DNA of 48,228 bases from Pseudomonas sp. AFG_SD02_1510_Pfu_092 (GCF_003331055.1 NZ_PUQD01000039.1:1-48228), one strand, 5' to 3'; positions 8,126 through 17,390 are shown, counted from the stretch's first letter. Numbers and translations are program-made. Notes: a model not told the origin generated them from the sequence alone.

Positions 8126-9327
8126 CAGGTATTGCCCTCGTGCAGGTTGCCTTGCGTCGCGATGTCCGCTTGCGCCGTTTTCAGGCGCTTGCGGTGGGCG
8201 GGTAACCAGCCGGCGATGCGCGGGAAATGGCGGATGACGTGGAAACACAGGAAGATCAGCGGTGCCCGCCACCAGTAGCCGCGGACCATGCGGGCCAGGG
8301 TGACCGGCTTGCAGTGCTCGCTGGCCAGGCTCTGCAGGTGCTGGTGCAGTTGCTGGGTGAACGCGCGATCGCGGATGAACAGGTTGGCCTCGAGGTTGAA
8401 CGACAGGCTCAATGGGTCGAGATTGCTGGAGCCGACGGTGGCCCATTCGTCATCCACCAGGGCAACCTTGCCGTGCAATGGCCGTTGGCAGTACTCGCGA
8501 ATGCGCACACCGTCGCGCAGCAGGTAGTTGTACAGCAGCCGGGAAAGTGCGCGTACCCAGCGCATGTCTGGCTGGCCCTGCATGATCAAGGTCACCTCGA
8601 CCCCGCGGCGGGCCGCGTTGCGCAGCTCGCGCAGCAGCCGGTACCCCGGGAAGAAATAGGCGTTGGCGACCACGATGCGTCGGCGGGCGCTGCGCAGGGC
8701 TTCCAGGTAATACGCTTCGATGGCGGTACTGCGCTGGCCATTGTCGCGCTCGACCAGCACCGCGGTGATCGTGCCGGTAGGGTCGGTGACCGGGCGCACC
8801 TCGCTGGGCGGCTCGAGCACCGGCGACATCAGCCGACGGCTGACGGCATGCACTTGAGCCACCACCGGGCCGGTGACTTCGACGGCATAGTCCTGCTTGG
8901 CCATTGACCCGAAATCACCCAGATGGTCAGCGCTGTAATTGATCCCGCCAACAAACGCCCGCTCACCGTCGATGACCACGATCTTGCGGTGCAGGCGGCG
9001 GAACAGGTTGGTGCGCATGCCGGCCAGCCGTGGCTGGGGGTCGAACAGGTGGAAACTGACCCCGGCATCGGTCATCGCGGCGATGAAATCGCTTGGCAGG
9101 TCGGCCGTACCGTAGCCATCGGCCACCACCTCGACCCGTACGCCGCGACGTGCCGCATCGATCAACACCCGCTGCAGCTGTTGGCCGACCTTGTCATCGA
9201 AGATGATGAAGGTTTCCAGCAGCACTTCTTCCCGCGCCTGGCCGATAGCCTCGAAAACGCGCGGGTAAAACGCCTCACCGTTGATCAACAGCTCGACGCT
9301 GTTGCCATCCACCCAAGGTCTTCTCAC
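8125..9327 (-). CDS. clsB: Cardiolipin synthase B (phospholipase D family)
   Basis: A 400-residue enzyme with two HKD motifs: His113, Lys115 and Asp120 in HRKIVVID followed by GGIN, and His285, Lys287 and Asp292 in HGKVALVDD followed by GSSNLD. There are no N-terminal membrane segments, which matches ClsB rather than ClsA. It would make cardiolipin from phosphatidyl donors at the inner membrane. The start is a GTG at 9327 overlapping the upstream stop (GTGA); the longer frame upstream lies inside ybhP and is not supported. A coupled stop/start joins it to ybhN. Confidence 0.93.
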   Translation of the reverse strand: MRRPWVDGNSVELLINGEAFYPRVFEAIGQAREEVLLETFIIFDDKVGQQLQRVLIDAARRGVRVEVVADGYGTADLPSDFIAAMTDAGVSFHLFDPQPRLAGMRTNLFRRLHRKIVVIDGERAFVGGINYSADHLGDFGSMAKQDYAVEVTGPVVAQVHAVSRRLMSPVLEPPSEVRPVTDPTGTITAVLVERDNGQRSTAIEAYYLEALRSARRRIVVANAYFFPGYRLLRELRNAARRGVEVTLIMQGQPDMRWVRALSRLLYNYLLRDGVRIREYCQRPLHGKVALVDDEWATVGSSNLDPLSLSFNLEANLFIRDRAFTQQLHQHLQSLASEHCKPVTLARMVRGYWWRAPLIFLCFHVIRHFPRIAGWLPAHRKRLKTAQADIATQGNLHEGNT

Positions 9328-10109
9328 AGCGCAATCTCCGCAGCCAGTGGAGCGTGGTCGGACAGATGCGACCACGGGTAGTTCGACAGCACCTGGGCCT
9401 TGCCGGGCATGGCATTGCGCACATAGATGCGGTCTAGCCGCAACAGCGGCAGGCGGGCCGGGAAGCTGCGCGCAGGGGTGCCGAAGCGCTCGCCGAAGGC
9501 TTCGACCAGGCGCTGCGACAGCACCGCATCCGCCTTCAGCCGCCAGTCATTGAAGTCGCCGGCAATGATCACCGGCGCGTTGGCCGGCAGGCGGTCGAGC
9601 AGCTCCAGCAGCAGCTTCACCTGGCTCTGCCGGTGTGCCTCGCGCAGGCCAAGGTGCACGCACACGGCATGCACCTGCTCATGGCCCGGCACTTCCAGCT
9701 GGCAGTGCAGCAGGCCACGTTGCTCGTTGCCCTGTACCGACACATCGAGGTTGTCGAAACGGGTGATGGGGAATTTCGACAGCAGGGCATTGCCATGGTC
9801 GCCATGGGGGTAGACCGCGTTGCGCCCGTAGGCGAACTGCGGCCACATGCTGTCGGCGAGAAATTCGTATTGCGGGGCGTCCGGCCAGGCGGGGTGTCGG
9901 ATGGCGTGCTGCTGGTGGCTGCCGTGCACTTCCTGCAAAAACACCAGGTCGGCACCTGTGGCACGCACCGCTTCACGCAGTTCGGGCAGGATGAAACGCC
10001 GGTTGAAGAAAGTGAAACCCTTGTGCACGTTGAGGGTAAGCACGTTCAGCCGATGCACGGCGGTGATCTTGTCGATGATGCAGCGCGGCGTGGGCAAGGT
10101 CCTGTTCAC
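9324..10109 (-). CDS. ybhP: YbhP-like endonuclease/exonuclease/phosphatase family protein
   Basis: A 261-residue protein of the EEP (DNase I / sphingomyelinase-like) metal-dependent phosphoesterase fold. Visible motifs are LNVHKG, QEVHG, GDFNDW and the terminal SDHAPL, which supply metal and catalytic residues. No signal peptide. Its place directly before clsB makes a lipid or nucleotide phosphodiester substrate plausible, but the sequence alone does not say. The start GTG at 10109 overlaps the stop of the DUF72 gene (GTGA), and its own stop overlaps the clsB start. Confidence 0.9.
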   Translation of the reverse strand: MNRTLPTPRCIIDKITAVHRLNVLTLNVHKGFTFFNRRFILPELREAVRATGADLVFLQEVHGSHQQHAIRHPAWPDAPQYEFLADSMWPQFAYGRNAVYPHGDHGNALLSKFPITRFDNLDVSVQGNEQRGLLHCQLEVPGHEQVHAVCVHLGLREAHRQSQVKLLLELLDRLPANAPVIIAGDFNDWRLKADAVLSQRLVEAFGERFGTPARSFPARLPLLRLDRIYVRNAMPGKAQVLSNYPWSHLSDHAPLAAEIAL

Positions 10110-11023
10110 AGCTCTACCTCCGGCGCAACGCCCGGCTCGGTCATCAAGTCATGATCGAGGTGGAGCTTTTCCAGCAGGCGACGGGCGTCATAGGGGGCGT
10201 GCACTTTCTGGTCATTGTCGAAGTAGCAGTACACATCGCGGGACGCCCGCTGCGGCGGCGGGCCTGGCACGATCAAGTGGGCATCGTCGGCCTGGGTGCC
10301 TTGGCTCCAGTGCAAAATGCGTTGTTTCCAGCGGCGCAGTGCGCGCGAGGTATAGCCGCTGCTGTACAGCTCGACATCGCCGTGCAGGCGCATGTACACG
10401 AAGTCGGCGGTGACGTCTTCCACGTACGGCCATTTGCCGGCGCTGTCGGCAACCACCAGGGCGACCCGATGCTTGCGCAGCAGCTTGACGAAGGCGTCGC
10501 ACAGGAAGCTTTCATGGCGTATTTCCACCGCATGGCGCAGGCGCTGATTACCCTCGATGGCAGTGCCGCCGTTACCCTGCAAGCGCTCGGCGCAACCTTC
10601 GGCACATTGCCGTGCGGACGCGCGGTCATGGGGCAGCAGGTCGAGAAACGCGGCGAACAGGGCCTCATCGAACTTCATGTTGGGCGGAAACTGCCAGAGG
10701 AACGGCCCGAGCTTGTCTCCCAACAGCAGCGGCCCCGAGGCAAAAAAATTGGCCAGCGGCTGTTCGATGTTCTTCAGCCGGCGGATGTGGGTGATGTAGC
10801 GGGGCGCTTTGACCGAAAAAACGAAATCGTCAGGGGTTGCCCCGGCCCAGTCGCGATAGCGCTGCGGCGTCTGCAGGCTGTAGAACGAGCCGTTGATCTC
10901 GATGGTATTCACCGCCCGCGAGGCAAACGCCAGCTCGTCGTCCTGGGGTAAGCCCTTGGGGTAGAAGTCCTTGCGCCAGGGGCCATAGCGCCATCCTGAA
11001 ATGCCAATGCGCACTTCGCTCAC
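10106..11023 (-). CDS. DUF72 domain-containing protein
   Basis: A 305-residue protein of the DUF72 (YecE-like) TIM-barrel family: N-terminal RIGISGWRYGPWRKDFYP, then EINGSFY, FSVKAPRYITH, LWQFPPN and the C-terminal YCYFDND. The family's biochemical role is unsettled. The GTG at 11023 is chosen because GAGGAGG lies 5 bases upstream. The open frame extends about 85 codons further, but that part lacks family similarity. It is the first gene of a four-gene operon with overlapping stop/start codons (DUF72, ybhP, clsB, ybhN). Confidence 0.9.
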   Translation of the reverse strand: MSEVRIGISGWRYGPWRKDFYPKGLPQDDELAFASRAVNTIEINGSFYSLQTPQRYRDWAGATPDDFVFSVKAPRYITHIRRLKNIEQPLANFFASGPLLLGDKLGPFLWQFPPNMKFDEALFAAFLDLLPHDRASARQCAEGCAERLQGNGGTAIEGNQRLRHAVEIRHESFLCDAFVKLLRKHRVALVVADSAGKWPYVEDVTADFVYMRLHGDVELYSSGYTSRALRRWKQRILHWSQGTQADDAHLIVPGPPPQRASRDVYCYFDNDQKVHAPYDARRLLEKLHLDHDLMTEPGVAPEVEL

Positions 11024-11213
11024 GCTGCCTCCTCGTTCCTTGTTGCACGGTTCATCATTTGCGACCGGTACAGGCGGGCAAGGGTTCAAGCAAGATTGAT
11101 CGACGGCGCGCCCGGCGTCGGATTGAACTTTGCCGCCGTGTGCGATTCCACCCTTTAGCAGACCGAGGGCGGTGTACGCTGCCCTGGCAGTGCCGACGGT
11201 GAGGAGCGACGCC

Positions 11214-11600
11214 ATGAAATTCGACCGTTTCGCGCAATGGCTGGCGAACTGGACCGGCCGCCCGCTGAGCTTCGCCATCGCGTTTCTGGTGATCGTGACC
11301 TGGGCCGTGACCGGGCCACTGTTCGACTACAACGACACTTGGCAGCTGGTGATCAACACATCGACCACCATCATCACTTTTCTGATGGTGTTTCTGATCC
11401 AGAACACCCAGAACCGCGACAACGACGAACTGCACATCAAGATCGACGAACTGCTGCGCACCACCAAACGTGCGCACAAGGCGCTGCTCGACCTGGAAGA
11501 CATGGACCCCGCCGAACTGCATGCGCTGCGCAAGCAGTACCAACGCATGGGCGAGCGCGACGAGGACCGCGACGGCCGCCGGGACCCGCCCGCTGACTGA
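11214..11600 (+). CDS. Low-affinity iron permease family small membrane protein
   Basis: A 128-residue protein with two hydrophobic segments (about 18-40 and 45-65), then a charged helical tail. The FIQNTQNRDNDELHIKIDELLR-like region (here FLIQNTQNRDNDE) is the signature of the bacterial family related to yeast low-affinity iron permease. Actual iron transport by the bacterial proteins is unproven. ATG at 11214 follows GAGGAG by 7 bases. It is divergent from the DUF72 gene and 50 bases before the ClpP-like gene. Confidence 0.85.
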   Translation: MKFDRFAQWLANWTGRPLSFAIAFLVIVTWAVTGPLFDYNDTWQLVINTSTTIITFLMVFLIQNTQNRDNDELHIKIDELLRTTKRAHKALLDLEDMDPAELHALRKQYQRMGERDEDRDGRRDPPAD

Positions 11601-11650
11601 AAGCCTGCCCATTTCACTGGAAGGAATACCGCAATCTCCTGGAGGAACGC

Positions 11651-12202
11651 ATGGCCAGACACATCATTCACTTCACCGGCCCGATCAATTCATCCACCTG
11701 TGGCAACCTCATCGGCACCTGCTCGAAAGCCATGCAGCAGGGCGCCGAGCTGCTGCAGCTGAACATCGCCACCATGGGCGGCGAATGCAGCTACGGTTTC
11801 ACGTTGTACAACTACCTGCGCGGGCTGCCGATTGCCCTGCACACGCACAACCTGGGCACCGTCGAGTCGATGGGCAACATCCTGTTCCTGGCCGGCGAGC
11901 GGCGCACGGCCTGTGCCCACAGCAAATTCCTGTTCCACCCGTTTCACTGGACGCTGCATGGCTCGGTGGACCATTCGCGCATGGCCGAATATGCCATGAG
12001 CCTGGACTACGACTTGCGCCTGTATGCGCAGATCGTGGCCGAACGTACCGAAGGCAGCACTGATGTGCTGGATGTGCCGCGTTACCTGATGGCGTATCCG
12101 CGCATTCTGAGCCCGCGCGAAGCGCTGGAAAGCGGCATGATCCATGCGGTCGACGAGATGCCGATCGAGGCGGATGCCTGCCAGTGGAGCGTGCACGCCT
12201 GA
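11651..12202 (+). CDS. ClpP-like serine protease
   Basis: A 183-residue protein with the ClpP/crotonase fold. Ser73 in VESMGN and His96 in FLFHPF align with the catalytic Ser and His of ClpP, and SPREALESGMIHAVDE matches its C-terminal part. It is clearly diverged from the housekeeping ClpP, and no Clp ATPase gene is nearby, so it may act alone or borrow an ATPase. AACGC precedes the ATG with TGGAGG 5 bases upstream. It probably forms a pair with the small membrane protein before it. Confidence 0.83.
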   Translation: MARHIIHFTGPINSSTCGNLIGTCSKAMQQGAELLQLNIATMGGECSYGFTLYNYLRGLPIALHTHNLGTVESMGNILFLAGERRTACAHSKFLFHPFHWTLHGSVDHSRMAEYAMSLDYDLRLYAQIVAERTEGSTDVLDVPRYLMAYPRILSPREALESGMIHAVDEMPIEADACQWSVHA

Positions 12203-12235
12203 CCCATCCCTGTGGGCTTCAGCCGCGCCCGCAAC

Positions 12236-12634
12236 CTAGCGAATGGACGCGGCTATCGCCCGGTCGCAGGCCAGCAGCGAACGGATCAGCAATTTGATCT
12301 CATCCTTGAGCACCGGCACCTGGTCGACATGGGCGAAGCAGCAGTCGGCAATTTCGTGCAGGGCAGTGGGGTGGGGCGCGTCTGCGAATTCGGCTTCGAA
12401 CACGTAGTGCATGCGCGCGGCGTTTTCGTGGCGCATCAACAGGGTCAGGGACTCGGCGCGCAGCCCGGTTTCTTCCAGCAACTCGCGCTCGGCCGCCTGG
12501 GCCGGCGTCTCACCCGCCTCGACCTTGCCACCAGGCAAGGTCCACGCGGCGTTGCTCTTCCTGACCCAAAGCCATTTGTGGGCGTGCTTGCCGTGGCGGC
12601 AAATGACGGTGGCGCGTGCTTTGTGCTGCTTCAT
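12236..12634 (-). CDS. Nudix hydrolase
   Basis: A 132-residue Nudix protein. The full Nudix box is present at residues 36-58 (G-x5-E-x7-RELLEETGL), giving the Mg-binding helix with Glu51, Glu54 and Glu55. It hydrolyses a nucleoside diphosphate linked to another moiety; the substrate cannot be told. The ATG follows GGAGTCGTC. Convergent with the ClpP-like gene. Confidence 0.9.
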   Translation of the reverse strand: MKQHKARATVICRHGKHAHKWLWVRKSNAAWTLPGGKVEAGETPAQAAERELLEETGLRAESLTLLMRHENAARMHYVFEAEFADAPHPTALHEIADCCFAHVDQVPVLKDEIKLLIRSLLACDRAIAASIR

Positions 12635-12724
12635 GACGACTCCTGGTGACGCTATTCCTATAACGAATTAGTCACCAGAAGCGCAATGAACGTTGTGTTT
12701 GATAAAAGTGAGGCAGATGGCCGG

Positions 12725-15700
12725 TCAGTAGGGCACCGAGCCATGCAGGGTTTCGATCGCTTCGACCAGTTCGTCGTAACCGACCGGCTTGTTCAAGTGC
12801 CGATCGAACCCCGACTGGCGCGACTTGTGCTGATCGGCGCTGGCGCCATAGCCGGTCAACGCGATGGCCGGCGTGTGTTGCAAGTGGCTCAGGCCGCGCA
12901 GGGCTTTGATCAGGGCGTGGCCGTCCATCACCGGCATGCCGATGTCAGACAGGATGATGTCATAACTGCCTTGCGCCGCAGCTTCCAGCGCCTGACGCGG
13001 GTCGCTGAACGCGCTGACCTCGGCACACTCCATTTCCAGCAATTGCTGCATCACCTCCAGCACATCCACCGAATCATCGACCAGCAGTACACGAATACCG
13101 CTGAGCCGACCGTCCTGTTCCAACTCGGCCGGCGCTGCGCTCGGCCGCTGGCTGGTGGCGGACAGGGGCAGGCCGACGGTGAATGTGCAGCCCTGGCCGA
13201 TGCCGGCCGAATGGGCACTGACAGTGCCGCCATGGGCTTCTACCAGTTGGCGCACCAGCGACAGGCCGATACCCAGCCCCTCGCGTGGATGATTGCCCGA
13301 TTGCGGCGCGGCCTGGCTGAACAGGTCGAAGATGTGCTCCAGGCTGTCGGCAGACAGCCCGACGCCCTGGTCGATGACGCGCAGCACAACCTGTTCATCA
13401 TCATGGCTCAGCACCAGCCGGATCAGCCCGTCCACCGGGCTGAATTTGATCGCGTTGTTCAGCAGGTTCCACACCACCTGCTCCAGCCGGGTGCTGTCGC
13501 CGTCGATGATCAATGGCAGCCCATCGGCCGGCAGTTCGAGCGCCACACTGCACACCGGTTGTTCGCTCAGCACCAAGGCATGAATGGCTTGCAGGATGGC
13601 ACAGACATCCACCGGTTCAGTCTTGAGCTTGAGCTTGCCGGTACGAATGCGCGCGACATCCAGCAGGTCATCGATGATGCGCGCCTGGCTGCTGACCGCT
13701 TCGCGAATGGTGCCCACCGCCTTGCTCGCTGCGGCGATGTGGGAAATGGCAGGCAGGCGCCGGAGAATTTCTGCATTGAGCTGGATCAGGTTGAGCGGAT
13801 GCTTGAGTTCGTGCGACATGATGGCGAAGAATTCGTCCTTCATGTGGCTGGTGCTCTGCGACTCGGCCAGTTTCTTGCTCTGTTCGTCATGCAGGCGCTT
13901 GTGCCCGGTAAGGTCGCGGGCGATTTTCACGAAGCCGCGCAGGGTGTTGCCCTTGAGCCGCGATATCTCGCCGCTGGAGTAGAACCGGCTGCCATCCTTG
14001 CGCACGTGCCAGCGCTCGTCCTGGCTGCGATCATTGACCCGGGCATCATGCAGCTCCCGCTCGGGGACGCCCTGTTCGCGGTCCTGCTCGGTGAAGATCA
14101 AACGGTAGTGCTGGCCCAGCACGTCCGCCTTGGCGTAGCCGAAAATCAACGTGGCACCGGTGTTCCAGTCGGTGATCAGGCCCTGTTCATCGAGCAGGAT
14201 GATGGCGAAATCATGGGTACTTTCCGCCACCACGCGCATGCGTTCCTCGCCCAGGCGCACCCGTTCTTCTGCAGCGCGGCTCTTGCTGATGTCGATGAAC
14301 GTCAACACCGTACCGTCGATTTCCTGCTCGCTCGAGCGGTACGGCAGCAGCCGCGCCAGATACCAGTGCTGGTCGAGCCCGCCGATCTCGCGCTCGATGA
14401 TGTGTTCCCCCTGGGCCACGGCGCGGGCGTCTTCGGCCAGCGCGGGGTAATGCAGCCGATGGGTGATATCGAGCAGCGAGCGGCCGGTGTCGACCGGCAG
14501 CATGTTGAACAGGTCGGTGGCCCGCGGGGTGAACCAGCGAATGTGCAGGTTGCGGTCGACGAACACCGTGGCGATGTCGGTGCTGGCGATCAGGTTGCTG
14601 AGGTAGTCGTTGACCTTGTCGGTTTCCTCGACCTTGTTCTTCAGCTCGTAATTGACGGTCAGCAGCTCTTCGTTGATCGACTGCAGCTCTTCTTTGCTGG
14701 TTTCCAGCTCCTCGCTGGCAGAGCGCAGCTCTTCGTTGATCGCCTGCATCTCTTCGTTGGAGGCGGTCAGCTCTTCACTGGAAATTTCCGACTGCTCGAT
14801 GGTTTCCTGCAGCTGCAGGCGGGTACGCTGCAGCTCGCGTTCCAGGTTGTTCAGGACCATGCTTTCGGTCTGCCGAATCGACCCGGCGACGGGCAGGGAC
14901 GGGTCGGGGGCGCGCTCTTCGAACACCACCAGCAGGTATTCGCCAGCGCTGACTTCATCCTTGTGCGGTTGCACGGTGATCTCGACCTGAACCCGCTCGG
15001 CGCCTTCGCCCAGGTCGACCGGCCGGGAGGTCACGGCCGCAGTGCCCTGGCGCGCCTGGAACAGGGTGCTGCGCAGGGCCAGGCGCAGGTTCGGCAGCAC
15101 CAGGTTCAACAGGTTACGGCTGAGCTCGCCACCCGCCAGCTGCATGAACCGCCCGACGCCTTCACTCAGGTGCAGGATGGTGCCTTCGCCGTCGATGATC
15201 AGGCTAGGCGGGGTGCGACGGGCCAGGGCCCTGTGGTGCGCCTCGGCGTAGGCGGGCTTGCGGCCGGGTTTGCTCTTGTCTCGTGCAGGCTGCGGGGCAG
15301 TGGCGACGTCCGGCCCGGACAACTGACGGCCCGAGCGGCGACCGGCGGCGCTGACATCGCGGGCACGGTAGATGCGGTTGCGCTTGTCGACCACGGCGAA
15401 CAACTCGCCGGCCAGGTCGGCAGACTCGGACGCACCCAGGAACAGATAGCCGCCGGGGCGCAAAGCGAAATGAAACATCTGCAGGATGTCCTGCTGGATC
15501 TCGCGGTCCAGGTAGATCAGCAGGTTACGGCAGACGATGAGGCTGATCTGCGAAAAGGGCGGATCAGACAACAGGTTGTGCCGGGCGAACAGGACCTTTT
15601 CGCGAATTTCCTTGCGTACCCGGTAATGCTGGTCTTCCTTGACGAAGAACTGGCGCAGCCGCGAAGGCGGTACGTCGGTGACGATCGCCTCGGTATACGA

Positions 15701-16861
15701 GCCGCCCCGGGCAATGGCGATGGCACGTTCATCCAGGTCGGTAGCAAACACCTGCACCTTGCTGACGCGCTGTTCCACGGCAAGTTGCTCGCAGGCAAGC
15801 ATGGCCAGGCTGTAGGCTTCCTCGCCCGTGGAGCAACCGGCGGACCAGATGCGTATTTCACCGGTGCCTTCCGGCTCGGGTTCGCTGACCAGCTGTGGCA
15901 GTACATGCCGCTCCAGCGCCTCGAATGCCTCACGGTCGCGGAAAAAGTTGGTAACGCCGATCAACATGTCGGCCAGCAGCGCGGCGGCTTCTTCGCCGTG
16001 GTCTTCCAGGTAGCGCAGGTAGCCACGAAGGTCGGCCTGCCCGGTCACATGCAAACGGCGCTCGATGCGGCGCAGCACGGTTGCGCGCTTGTAATGCTGA
16101 AAGTCGTGGCCGGTGGCACTGCGCAGTTGCAGGAGGATCTCTTCGAGCAACGGTTCGGAGGCCTGTGGGTCGCCGGCCCGGGTGCCCAGGGCAGGGGGCA
16201 GGGTATCGTCATCGATGCGCGGCAGCTTCACCCGCAGGGCGTTGTGCCAGAGTTCGAGCAATTTTTGCGGGATTTCGGCGACCGGCAGGATGATGTCGAC
16301 CATGCCGGTGTCGATAGCGGCGCGCGGCATGCTGTCGTACTGCGCGTCGTCTGGCGCCTGTACCAGCGTGACACCACCTTGTTCCTTGATCCGTGACAGC
16401 CCGACCGCGCCATCGGCACCGGTACCGGACAGCACCACGCAAAAGGCGTGGTCCTTGTGCACATCCGCCAGGTCGCGGAAGAACAGGTCGATGGCCACAT
16501 GGTCGCCGCGGCGCCGGTTGGCAGGGGTTACCCGCAGATAACCGTCGTTGGTCGACAGGCGATTGGCCGGAGAAATCACATAGACATGGTTGCGTTCGAT
16601 CGGCACCGGCTCGGTCACCTGCCGTACCGGCATGGCGGTGGTTTCCTGAATGATGCGGTCGGCCACGCTCTGGTGATCGGGGGACAGGTGCAGCACGATG
16701 ACGAAGGCCATGCCGGAGTCTGCCGGCATCTGCCGGAACAGCGTACAGATGGCTTCCAGCCCACCTGCCGAGGCGCCTATACCGACGACCGGAAAGTCCA
16801 GATGGCTTGGGCTCAAGTGCGGATTCTGCGGCGAAGCGGGCTGGGTAGCAGTCGACTTCAT
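12725..16861 (-). CDS. CheB-CheR-PAS hybrid histidine kinase
   Basis: A 1378-residue signalling protein. Domains in order: CheB methylesterase (about 22-200; Ser31 in GIGASAGG, His58, Asp150 in GTGADG), CheR methyltransferase (about 220-480), a PAS-like domain (about 560-660), a long coiled coil (about 680-760), two further PAS domains (about 760-1000), HisKA with phospho-acceptor His1017 in SHELKHPL, HATPase (NLLNNAIKF, GIGLS) and a C-terminal receiver with Asp1306 in LSDIGMP. No CheB receiver and no membrane segment. No chemotaxis genes surround it, so it probably senses a cytoplasmic signal and passes phosphate to a separate partner. Confidence 0.93.
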   Translation of the reverse strand: MKSTATQPASPQNPHLSPSHLDFPVVGIGASAGGLEAICTLFRQMPADSGMAFVIVLHLSPDHQSVADRIIQETTAMPVRQVTEPVPIERNHVYVISPANRLSTNDGYLRVTPANRRRGDHVAIDLFFRDLADVHKDHAFCVVLSGTGADGAVGLSRIKEQGGVTLVQAPDDAQYDSMPRAAIDTGMVDIILPVAEIPQKLLELWHNALRVKLPRIDDDTLPPALGTRAGDPQASEPLLEEILLQLRSATGHDFQHYKRATVLRRIERRLHVTGQADLRGYLRYLEDHGEEAAALLADMLIGVTNFFRDREAFEALERHVLPQLVSEPEPEGTGEIRIWSAGCSTGEEAYSLAMLACEQLAVEQRVSKVQVFATDLDERAIAIARGGSYTEAIVTDVPPSRLRQFFVKEDQHYRVRKEIREKVLFARHNLLSDPPFSQISLIVCRNLLIYLDREIQQDILQMFHFALRPGGYLFLGASESADLAGELFAVVDKRNRIYRARDVSAAGRRSGRQLSGPDVATAPQPARDKSKPGRKPAYAEAHHRALARRTPPSLIIDGEGTILHLSEGVGRFMQLAGGELSRNLLNLVLPNLRLALRSTLFQARQGTAAVTSRPVDLGEGAERVQVEITVQPHKDEVSAGEYLLVVFEERAPDPSLPVAGSIRQTESMVLNNLERELQRTRLQLQETIEQSEISSEELTASNEEMQAINEELRSASEELETSKEELQSINEELLTVNYELKNKVEETDKVNDYLSNLIASTDIATVFVDRNLHIRWFTPRATDLFNMLPVDTGRSLLDITHRLHYPALAEDARAVAQGEHIIEREIGGLDQHWYLARLLPYRSSEQEIDGTVLTFIDISKSRAAEERVRLGEERMRVVAESTHDFAIILLDEQGLITDWNTGATLIFGYAKADVLGQHYRLIFTEQDREQGVPERELHDARVNDRSQDERWHVRKDGSRFYSSGEISRLKGNTLRGFVKIARDLTGHKRLHDEQSKKLAESQSTSHMKDEFFAIMSHELKHPLNLIQLNAEILRRLPAISHIAAASKAVGTIREAVSSQARIIDDLLDVARIRTGKLKLKTEPVDVCAILQAIHALVLSEQPVCSVALELPADGLPLIIDGDSTRLEQVVWNLLNNAIKFSPVDGLIRLVLSHDDEQVVLRVIDQGVGLSADSLEHIFDLFSQAAPQSGNHPREGLGIGLSLVRQLVEAHGGTVSAHSAGIGQGCTFTVGLPLSATSQRPSAAPAELEQDGRLSGIRVLLVDDSVDVLEVMQQLLEMECAEVSAFSDPRQALEAAAQGSYDIILSDIGMPVMDGHALIKALRGLSHLQHTPAIALTGYGASADQHKSRQSGFDRHLNKPVGYDELVEAIETLHGSVPY

Positions 16862-17073
16862 GGCGTTGCCTTATACAGACTGACAGACTGCCCATCGACG
16901 CATCGCCGGGCTTGTGAAAGCCCATTATAGGCAGGCCGAACACGCATTCGCGAGCGTTTGACGACGCCCCAAAGGGCAGCGCGCAAATTTGCGACTTGTT
17001 GGTCATTTGGCGCCACTCGTCCGTAAACCCAGGCTTGGAGTGAGCGCAATCCGTCGGCGCGGGTTCGGAGTAA

Positions 17074-17096
17074 AGGCACGGCACAGCACCGTGCCT
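17074..17096 (+). promoter_or_regulatory. Stem-loop in KGG gene leader
   Basis: Perfect 8-base arms aggcacgg / ccgtgcct around a 7-base loop, followed by atcttt, ending 15 bases before the AAGGAG ribosome site of the KGG gene. It could be a leader hairpin, an attenuator or mRNA-protecting structure. Confidence 0.4.
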
Positions 17097-17123
17097 ATCT
17101 TTCCAACCGCAAGGAGAAACGAC

Positions 17124-17333
17124 ATGGCTCGCGATCAAGATCAAACCAGCCAACGTGGCGGCACCAAGGAAACCAACCCGGGCAATTTCGCCAACGACCG
17201 TGAAAAGGCGTCCCGCGCTGGACAGAAGGGTGGCCAGGCCTCCGGCGGCAATTTCGCCAATGACCGGGAACGCGCCTCGGAAGCAGGCCGCAAGGGCGGC
17301 CAGAACAGCCACGGCGGCGGTCGCAACCAGTAA
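17124..17333 (+). CDS. KGG domain stress-induced protein (YciG-like)
   Basis: A 69-residue, highly polar, Gly-rich protein built of two KGG repeats: SRAGQKGGQASGG and NFANDRERASEAGRKGG. This is the pattern of E. coli YciG and related general-stress proteins, which are commonly RpoS-dependent in other bacteria. No hydrophobic segment. The start is set by AAGGAG 7 bases before the ATG. A stem-loop lies in its leader and a terminator-like hairpin follows the stop. Confidence 0.9.
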   Translation: MARDQDQTSQRGGTKETNPGNFANDREKASRAGQKGGQASGGNFANDRERASEAGRKGGQNSHGGGRNQ

Positions 17334-17352
17334 GCCAGTGGCGTAAACCAGC

Positions 17353-17390
17353 AGCGGTGGCCTGGCGGGAAAACCCACCGGGCCACCGCT
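17353..17390 (+). terminator. Probable terminator after KGG gene
   Basis: Ten-base perfect arms agcggtggcc / ggccaccgct enclosing a further cggg/cccg-like stem, 20 bases after the stop codon and followed by a T-rich stretch (cttttcacttttttt). The T run begins about ten bases after the stem, so it is not ideal. Confidence 0.6.

Noticed and set aside
8125..9327. Phospholipase D-like protein considered as a toxin or effector
   Set aside because: No secretion genes or immunity gene nearby; operon context and double HKD layout match cardiolipin synthase ClsB.
12686..16396. 1236-residue open frame on the + strand opposite the CheB-CheR kinase
   Set aside because: Antisense shadow; low-complexity Gln/Val/Ala composition and no domains, while the minus strand encodes an intact multidomain protein.
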